From Polyangiaceae bacterium (lineage in GTDB: Bacteria > Myxococcota_A > Polyangia > Polyangiales > Polyangiaceae), in assembly GCA_009781005.1 (NCBI GenBank), contig WQYX01000015.1, positions 1 to 64,000 of the forward strand: DNA of 64,000 bases, written 5' to 3'. The first letter of the stretch is position 1, and every line of letters starts with the position of its first letter. The translations under genes and the position numbers were made by a program. Under the pieces are notes generated by a model, which had not been told where the DNA came from, ran no database searches, and saw only the letters and a list, made by a program, of their open reading frames with translations. Shown in pieces: positions 27,242 through 32,820 of this stretch.

Positions 27242-28362
27242 GCTCCGAGCGACTTCGCGCGGGTCGCCCCGGTCGCACGCTCGAGTCGATCGTCATCCGC
27301 GTCCTTGCCGCCGGATCGTTCGCGCTCGTGCTCACGTACGTCGCCGGCCTCATCTTCCTCGTCGCGCGCGGCAGCGGCAGGATCGCGGGCTTTACCGCGT
27401 TCGCAACTCCGCTCGAAGACGTCCGCGGCGAGTCACTCATGCGCGTGGCCGTTGGTCTCGTGCTCTTTGGCGGCGCGGCGTACGCAGCACGTCGCGCGCT
27501 TTCCGAGATCTTCGACTCTTTCGAGAGTGTGCCGTCGCGCGTGCGCAAGGCGACGGATTGGCTCCTTGCCACTGCCGCCGTCGTCCTCGCATTCACCATG
27601 CGCGATCGCCTCCCGCGTTTCCTCATCACGCTGCCGAGCGAGACCGCGGCAGGCGGAGGCATCGGTCCGGAGATCTGGAACACGCTTTACTTTGCCGTGC
27701 TCAGTACGGCGATCACGCTTCCGATAGGCATCGGTGCCGCCGTGTATCTTGCACGCTTTGCGCCTTCGCGTCGCTTCGTGGGGATCGTGCGGACGGCGCT
27801 CGACACGCTCGCATCGCTGCCGAGCATCGTTTACGGCCTCTTCGGCTTCCTCGTGTTCGTGGTCCAGATGCGCGCGGGCTATTCGCTCTTCGCCGGCGCA
27901 TTCGTGCTCGCTCTTTTGAACCTGCCGCTCGTCGTCGGCATCACGGAAGACAGCCTTCGCGCCGTCCCGCGCGAGCTAGAGGACGCGAGTCTCGCTCTGG
28001 GCGCCACGCCCGTTCAAACCATCGTGCGAGTGTCGCTACCGTATGCGTGGCCGGGTATGCTGAGCGCGCTGGTTCTCAGCATCGGGCGCGTGTTCGCGGA
28101 GAGCGCGCCGCTCATCATGACGGCCGGCACGACGATCTCACGGGCGAACGCGTACTCGCTCAATCCGATGCGCGGCGGAGAAACGCTCGCGGTGCATCTC
28201 TGGTACGTCAATTCCGCGGGCCTGAGCCCTGACAAGGCCGACGTGAGCGCGGGCACCGCCGCCGTGCTCGTGCTCCTCATCCTCTTGACGAACGCCCTCG
28301 CAGCGCGCCTCTCTCGTCTCGGTGGTGCCCAGGGTCCCCGCACACGGCGTGTGCTTAAGTAG
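27238..28362 (+). CDS. pstA: Phosphate ABC transporter permease PstA
   Basis: The protein is 374 aa from the GTG at 27238, which overlaps the pstC stop by 4 nt. It has an extended N-terminal region with two extra helices and a segment before the core (to about residue 140), then the conserved permease: EIWNTLYFAVLSTAITLPIG, LASLPSIVYGLFGFLVFV and LEDASLALGATPVQTIVRVSLP, the EAA-like loop. It ends in VLK-TAG where CTTAAGTAGACCCC is a family 2 repeat end, so the last two codons and the stop are made of repeat sequence. No phoU follows. Confidence 0.93.
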   Translation: MSSERLRAGRPGRTLESIVIRVLAAGSFALVLTYVAGLIFLVARGSGRIAGFTAFATPLEDVRGESLMRVAVGLVLFGGAAYAARRALSEIFDSFESVPSRVRKATDWLLATAAVVLAFTMRDRLPRFLITLPSETAAGGGIGPEIWNTLYFAVLSTAITLPIGIGAAVYLARFAPSRRFVGIVRTALDTLASLPSIVYGLFGFLVFVVQMRAGYSLFAGAFVLALLNLPLVVGITEDSLRAVPRELEDASLALGATPVQTIVRVSLPYAWPGMLSALVLSIGRVFAESAPLIMTAGTTISRANAYSLNPMRGGETLAVHLWYVNSAGLSPDKADVSAGTAAVLVLLILLTNALAARLSRLGGAQGPRTRRVLK

Positions 28363-28376
28363 ACCCCACCGCTGCG
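28355..28376. repeat. Family 2 element end at the pstA stop
   Basis: CTTAAGTAGACCCCACCGC matches the starts at 21589 and 35490 (CTTAAGTGG(A)CCCC, GTTAAGTGGACCCCACCGC). A G-to-A difference turns TGG into the TAG stop of pstA. Only the end, not the hairpin, is present before the next gene. Confidence 0.5.
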
Positions 28377-28422
28377 TTACCGAATCCCTGTGTAGCGCCC
28401 GAGGCTGCGTTACAATGAAGCG

Positions 28423-29031
28423 ATGAGCGTGTGGTCTCCGGTCGTTTTTGCACGCAGCGCGCGGGCAGAGGGGCGGCGTCTCAGCTTAACGGAGTGGGCC
28501 ACGCTCCCAGAGGACGAGCCCGGTGAACTTGTCGACAGCGTCCTCACGGAGGAGGAAATGATCGACCCTGTTCACGGGCTTTGTGCCTCGTGGCTCATCG
28601 CGCTCTTGCGCGCGTGGCTTGGCGGTCGCGGCTTCGTCTTCGACGCCGATATGAAACTCGCCGTTCGAAAGGATCGCGGCCGCAAGGCGGATGCCTGTGT
28701 TTACTTGCCTGGCAGGCCGCCCCCGCCTCGTCGAGGTCTGCTCCGAACGCCACCGGACGTCGTTGTGGAGATTGTGACACCAACCCCTCGGGACGAGCGA
28801 CGCGATCGCGTCGACAAGATGGACGACTACGCCGCGTTTGGAATTACGTATTACTGGCTTGTCGATCCTGCGCTTGGCTCATTCGAGATCTTCGAGCTGA
28901 AAGACGGGCGATACCAGCGCGCGCTCGGTGCCACCTGTGGAGTGATCGCCCATGTGCCGGGCTGTGAGGGGCTTGTGATCGATCTCGACGCTCTTTGGGA
29001 TGAATTGGAACGTCTTGGTCCCGAAGACTGA
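28423..29031 (+). CDS. Uma2-family (DUF820) putative restriction-like endonuclease
   Basis: The protein is 202 aa. The Uma2 core is clear: a substrate-facing N-terminal region with LTEWATLPEDEPGELVDSVL, then KLAVRKDRGRKADACVYLP, PPDVVVEIVTPTPRDERRDRV and KMDDYAAFGITYYWLVDPAL. In this PD-(D/E)XK-fold family the Asp of KADACV and the Glu-x-Val of VVEIVTP are catalytic. Families of this type are abundant in myxobacteria, cyanobacteria and other large genomes; the biological role is not established. It is monocistronic and borders the horizontally acquired block. Confidence 0.87.
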   Translation: MSVWSPVVFARSARAEGRRLSLTEWATLPEDEPGELVDSVLTEEEMIDPVHGLCASWLIALLRAWLGGRGFVFDADMKLAVRKDRGRKADACVYLPGRPPPPRRGLLRTPPDVVVEIVTPTPRDERRDRVDKMDDYAAFGITYYWLVDPALGSFEIFELKDGRYQRALGATCGVIAHVPGCEGLVIDLDALWDELERLGPED

Positions 29032-29085
29032 CGAGGGCATGTCTTCAGACCGAGCTCGCTCGCGCCATTGTGGATTGCGCGTGCG

Positions 29086-29176
29086 CTCCTTTCCCTCCGC
29101 CGCGCCGGGATCCTGATTCGAGCGGGCTGCGCGCGCTTCGTTTGATGGCAGGCTCGGGATTCGTGCGGAGTCGCGC
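29086..29176. pseudogene. Duplicate of the 3' end of the double-kinase gene (left direct repeat)
   Basis: These 91 nt match 32731-32820 with about 7 mismatches and one gap (about 91%), in the same orientation. The right-hand copy is the authentic 3' end of the kinase gene at 32737-35454, including its stop region. Here the stop is lost and the fragment runs directly into a half hairpin of family 2 (29177-29213). It is not expressed as a gene in any obvious way. Confidence 0.75.
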
Positions 29177-29215
29177 CAAGGCGCGCGCCTTCCTGCGCAC
29201 GGACGGGGAAGGCCT
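29177..29215. repeat. Right half of a family 2 hairpin
   Basis: The sequence GCGCGCGCCTTCCTGCGCAC followed by GGACGGGGAAGGC equals the right arm of the family 2 hairpin (as at 21678-21705), but the left arm is missing and is replaced by the kinase-gene fragment. It abuts the end of the hydrolase gene. Confidence 0.6.
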
Positions 29216-29216
29216 T

Positions 29217-30629
29217 TCAGAATGCGGACGATTTTAGGAATTGGCACAAGAAAGTCTCGACCTCCGTACCGAGACCAACGTGTTCGCCTCCAAAGATGGC
29301 GAATTGGTGTTCGATCCCCTGCTTGTAAGGCAAATACTTGGGCTTGTTGATAAAGTGATTGAGGTAGCGGATAGCGTGGTCCCAGTACGGGTGTGCACCA
29401 GTATCAGCCCATTTCGGATCGTCCAGTACCGCTGTCACATTCGAATTTGGCCCAATGGCTTTCATAATTGTGTTGTGAGCTACAACATTGTACGCGCCGC
29501 CGACCATGCGAAGCCTTGGATCCTTTGCGATTGACTTATACCATTGCACAATCTCGCTTGTTTTCGTCTCATTGCAATCGAACAAGTACAATTCCTCAAC
29601 GCTCTTTCTGTTGGCTGCTAACGCCTTCCAGAGTGCAAGGCCACCACGACTGTAACCGCTCAAGCCAAGGCGACCCAACCCAACATTTGCAACGTTTCGG
29701 CAAATAAACTTGCGTGCCCACAAGTTACGAAGGATTTGTTCACAAAGAAGGGGCAAGTCTTTCGTTACTGCTTTGCCAAACTGTCCGCCCGATGGCCATG
29801 GATGGATCATCACCACTGCGCGACCAGACTTTACAAGTGCGTTTTCGAATCCACAGCGAACGTACGCGTATGTTTTTGTTTCTGGCTCGCCCTTGTCATT
29901 ATATCCCTGATATAGGACTACGTGATCGCGTTCGTCTACACTGGCAGAAGGATCGGAATCCTTTTTGGGTGCGCACAAGTAGCGACCCATCGCAGACATG
30001 AGATGTTGTTCGTTCACACGCGTATACTCATAGTTTTCGGGACGAAAGAACGTCAAGCAAGAAACGGCGGCGTTCGAGGACGTGGTGCAACTGTCAGGCA
30101 TGCTCACCAGCCACACGATCGGGGAACCCCCCGTGTAACCTAGAGGCACAAATCGGGCGTTGGGATGACGGTCCCGCTGGTAAACGGTCCAGTAATCGGC
30201 ATAAACTTGCCAGAATGGCTCAATGTCGACGAATTCGGTTCGCAACGTGATCACGGCTGCTCCAATGGGACCTGCGTTGCTCATCCCCGCAAACCCCTTG
30301 ATGACGGCAAGCGGATGGGGTCCGCCGCCGAATGCAGCCATGGGATCGGGATCGATCTGCGTTCCATTCCTTATTGTGTAAGATTGATCCATTCGAAGCA
30401 CCTCCGCGCTCGTGGCGGGAAATATCGGTGTTGCGGGGAAGGACGCCCTAAACACCGCAGTGAGCGTGAGCTTGGTGGTCCCATCTGGAACATCAAAGGC
30501 CCGTTCTCCGGGCTTGATGGGCACCTGAAGAAGGAGAGGGAGCCCATCGGCGGCGAGCTCAATGTCTACACCGGCTTCCGGCAGGAGAGGTGAGTTTGCA
30601 TGAGGCCATTTTACGAGTACCTTGATCAT
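29217..30629 (-). CDS. Alpha/beta-hydrolase-like protein, candidate lipase effector
   Basis: The protein is 470 aa from the ATG at 30629. The first 180 or so residues look like a beta-rich domain (MIKVLVKWPHANSPLLPEAG; FDVPDGTTKLTLTAVF). The C-terminal part has a nucleophile elbow LGLSGYSRGGLALWKAL (G-Y-S-R-G, Ser nucleophile) after an aromatic RAVVMIHPWPSGGQFG strand. Possible acid and His partners are the Asp of LYLFDCNE and the His of GGEHVGLGTEVETF near the C-terminus. There is no signal peptide. It is the last gene of a three-gene leftward operon behind a PAAR protein and a lipoprotein, which suggests a type VI secreted lipase with its immunity protein. Local GC is far below average (25 G+C of 60 at 29521-29580). 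I do not recognise a named family. Confidence 0.75.
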   Translation of the reverse strand: MIKVLVKWPHANSPLLPEAGVDIELAADGLPLLLQVPIKPGERAFDVPDGTTKLTLTAVFRASFPATPIFPATSAEVLRMDQSYTIRNGTQIDPDPMAAFGGGPHPLAVIKGFAGMSNAGPIGAAVITLRTEFVDIEPFWQVYADYWTVYQRDRHPNARFVPLGYTGGSPIVWLVSMPDSCTTSSNAAVSCLTFFRPENYEYTRVNEQHLMSAMGRYLCAPKKDSDPSASVDERDHVVLYQGYNDKGEPETKTYAYVRCGFENALVKSGRAVVMIHPWPSGGQFGKAVTKDLPLLCEQILRNLWARKFICRNVANVGLGRLGLSGYSRGGLALWKALAANRKSVEELYLFDCNETKTSEIVQWYKSIAKDPRLRMVGGAYNVVAHNTIMKAIGPNSNVTAVLDDPKWADTGAHPYWDHAIRYLNHFINKPKYLPYKQGIEHQFAIFGGEHVGLGTEVETFLCQFLKSSAF

Positions 30630-30669
30630 AGCTTTCTCTGTATGAATGCAGACATTGCAGATCTCGCCA

Positions 30670-31464
30670 TTAGTTCGCTGAAGATGAAGTTGAAACCGGA
30701 GGCGCGGGGGTGGTTCGGCGGTACTTCTTGAGCTGCCTACCGCTCCACTTCCATTCCCAAGAATCAAGGGAGCATATTCCCTTGTAGGCCACACGCGCTT
30801 CCTTGAGACCGGGGTCGGAGGCCGCTGCAAAGTATTCCATCGCCACAGGACAGCCTCTGCAATACGTCTCTTCGAAAACGAGAGCATCGTTTCGAATGCG
30901 TGGAACAAAATCAAGAACAGGTATCAGCATTTGGAAATTGTCGGCTGTCCCCGTCGTCTGCTCAAAAACAACGCGAAGAGTGTTCCCTTCGAGCGCATAG
31001 AGGATGGTCTTCGTATACCGGTCATCGTGAGCGGCCACCATCTCTCGACGGCAGCGGAGCAGGGGGGTATCACGACCGGGCAACAGGAGCTCGCGATCGC
31101 ATATGCATTGGTCTTGTTCAGGCCCTCCAGAGGGGCAGCTCTTGTCTCGCGGGAAGCGAGCATGGTGTGCCTCCAGCCAAGTATCAAGGTCGAAAGAAGC
31201 CGTGGCAACCCCGCGGAGCCAGTAGTCTCCAATGGGGGCGCTGTCCGGGCAGTCGCCGTGGATACGCCGCTTGAATATGGCGCGGACTTTGTCTTCCGGC
31301 GGGTAGGCCGATGTCGATGCATCCGCAGCGTCCGGACTCTCTGAGCGCGCATCGGCATCTATCACGTCCGCATCTCGAACTTCGGCATCCTGGTGGGCCG
31401 ACGAATCGCGCGAGTGGCATCCGACCAGCAGGAGAACGAGCGGGGGCAAGAGAACGAGCTTCAT
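30670..31464 (-). CDS. Lipoprotein of the PAAR/hydrolase operon, possible immunity protein
   Basis: The protein is 264 aa. GGAGG 4-5 nt upstream fixes the start at 31464. The signal is MKLVLLPPLVLLLVGC (lipobox LVGC), followed by an acidic Asp/Ser/Ala spacer and a globular domain rich in Cys (GPEQDQCICDRELLL; ETYCRGCPVAMEYF; KGICSLDSWEWKW). The ATG overlaps the PAAR gene stop (ATGA), so it is translationally coupled, and it precedes the hydrolase by 40 nt. Lipoproteins encoded beside type VI lipases commonly act as periplasmic immunity proteins; that role is inferred from position only. Confidence 0.75.
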   Translation of the reverse strand: MKLVLLPPLVLLLVGCHSRDSSAHQDAEVRDADVIDADARSESPDAADASTSAYPPEDKVRAIFKRRIHGDCPDSAPIGDYWLRGVATASFDLDTWLEAHHARFPRDKSCPSGGPEQDQCICDRELLLPGRDTPLLRCRREMVAAHDDRYTKTILYALEGNTLRVVFEQTTGTADNFQMLIPVLDFVPRIRNDALVFEETYCRGCPVAMEYFAAASDPGLKEARVAYKGICSLDSWEWKWSGRQLKKYRRTTPAPPVSTSSSAN

Positions 31465-32075
31465 GTTTCCTCCGACCATTTTCCCCTCGCGGAAGTTGAG
31501 GCAGACTCCCGATCAACGGATAGCTTTCCCAAAAAATCGGTGAGAAATTTGAAGTCTGCGCGAATCATCGCTTGATGAATCGCGTCGATCTCCGCTTTGA
31601 GCCACGTCGTCTTCGGCTCCAATTTGCATGCGATTCTGACGGCTGTTCCACTTCCGTCCGCATGCGCCTGAAAGAGGGACAGTCCCGAATCATCCTCAGA
31701 ATCGACAAATGACCAGGAGTCACGGTTTGCGAGCGCGAGATCTCCCCAGCTCGGCGCATGCCCAACATCGTAGAAGTCAAATCGTGTGGCAATCATCAAC
31801 GTCTGCGGCTTGCCCGACGGAATCTTGACCGGCTGCACCGCGTTTGGTGAGCGCCCGTATCTGAACGTTTTCATCGAGCTGCGTTCGTGTGTACCGTGGC
31901 AGCTTCTCACTGCCAGAGAGCGCCTGACGCAAGGATGCCGAATCGACATCGGACAGGCAACCGGATCCCCCACCCGGGCGATCGGCTTTCTATCGGCGTC
32001 CGTCAACGACTCTCCCGTGAGGACGACCCCACCATGCGAAGTTTTATCTCCTACAACGATAAGTGGGTTTCCCAT
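31461..32075 (-). CDS. PAAR-motif protein, apparently truncated and fused to a C-terminal domain
   Basis: The protein is 204 aa with GAGGG six nt upstream of the ATG. The first 42 residues are a PAAR beginning: MGNPLIVVGDKTSHGGVVLT, then DRKPIARVGDPVACPM. PAAR proteins cap the VgrG spike of the type VI secretion system. The usual second half of the domain is not readable; after VACP the text becomes basic and atypical (RHPCVRRSLAVRSCHG). From MKTFRYGRSPNAVQPVKIPS (about residue 68) a separate-looking domain of about 135 aa follows, with no recognisable motif. Either the PAAR is decayed or an unusual half-PAAR is fused to a cargo/adaptor domain. It is the first gene of the operon. Confidence 0.7.
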   Translation of the reverse strand: MGNPLIVVGDKTSHGGVVLTGESLTDADRKPIARVGDPVACPMSIRHPCVRRSLAVRSCHGTHERSSMKTFRYGRSPNAVQPVKIPSGKPQTLMIATRFDFYDVGHAPSWGDLALANRDSWSFVDSEDDSGLSLFQAHADGSGTAVRIACKLEPKTTWLKAEIDAIHQAMIRADFKFLTDFLGKLSVDRESASTSARGKWSEET

Positions 32076-32242
32076 GATTTGCCCTCACTTCAGATGATGG
32101 CTTGTCATTATAGGCGAGGAACGGCAGTGCGACCAGCGAAGATCTGGGTTCGCCTCAGCGGTCATGGTCCGAACCACCACGACTCCCAGCGAAAGGCTCC
32201 TCGAACAAACCCCCGGCCGCTCACTCACATTCTTGCGCGGTC

Positions 32243-32725
32243 TCACCAAATCGCGAGTGCTGTGTACGAGACGTACCAATCCGTGATGAATTCGCGGAGC
32301 GCGGCGACCCGCGGGTGATCGGCGAATTGCCCAAGCGTGCTGACCGCAATCACGTCGGGAGATCTCAGCTTGGTCTCGTCGCGATGAGCCTTTTCGTCGG
32401 GCATCTCGCCGCTGATGACCATGCCCTTCCCGCGATTGAAGTTGAGGAACTTGAAGGGCCTGCCGAAGTTTGCCCCGCGTCTCCACTGAAGCCACTCCTC
32501 TGAAACTTCGGGCCCCTTTTACCTTCCTCGAGAGACAGGGGATAAGTGATGGGTTGCTTGGGCCGTTCGCGATACTTCAATTCGATGGTGGTGGGACCGT
32601 CTTGATCCGAATTGAAAGCACTCCGAGAGAAAGTTGAGGACATCAAAGACCGTGGACTTGCCACTTCCGTTGGGTCCGAGCAAGACGGTCAAAGGTCGGG
32701 CTGGAAGGTGGCCGGCTGACCATCA
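32243..32725 (-). pseudogene. Broken AAA-type ATPase gene fragment
   Basis: The minus strand reads [20 protein letters not shown] (Walker A) near 32690-32640. The similarity then shifts frame to [20 protein letters not shown] and again to FKFLNFNRGKGMVISGEMPD and FADHPRVAALREFITDWYVS, ending at a stop at 32243. This is the N-terminal part of an SMC-like AAA ATPase (AAA_21/OLD-like, of the kind found in phage-defence modules). It is missing its start, frameshifted at least twice and without Walker B. It is truncated almost exactly at the right direct repeat (32731). It precedes the PAAR operon on the same strand. Confidence 0.7.
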
Positions 32726-32730
32726 GAGGA

Positions 32731-32820
32731 CTCCTTTCACTCGGCGGCGCCGGGATCCTGATTCGTGCGGCTGCGCGAGGTTCGTTTGATGGCAGGCTCG
32801 GGATTCGTGCTGAGTCGCGC
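32731..32820. repeat. Right direct repeat: authentic kinase 3' end
   Basis: This is the counterpart of 29086-29176 and spans the last 27 codons plus stop of the double-kinase gene. The two copies bracket 3.6 kb that includes the PAAR operon and the ATPase fragment. Confidence 0.7.

Noticed and set aside
31887-32318. Plus-strand open frame opposite the PAAR gene
   Set aside because: Antisense to the PAAR start; no ribosome-binding site or motif.
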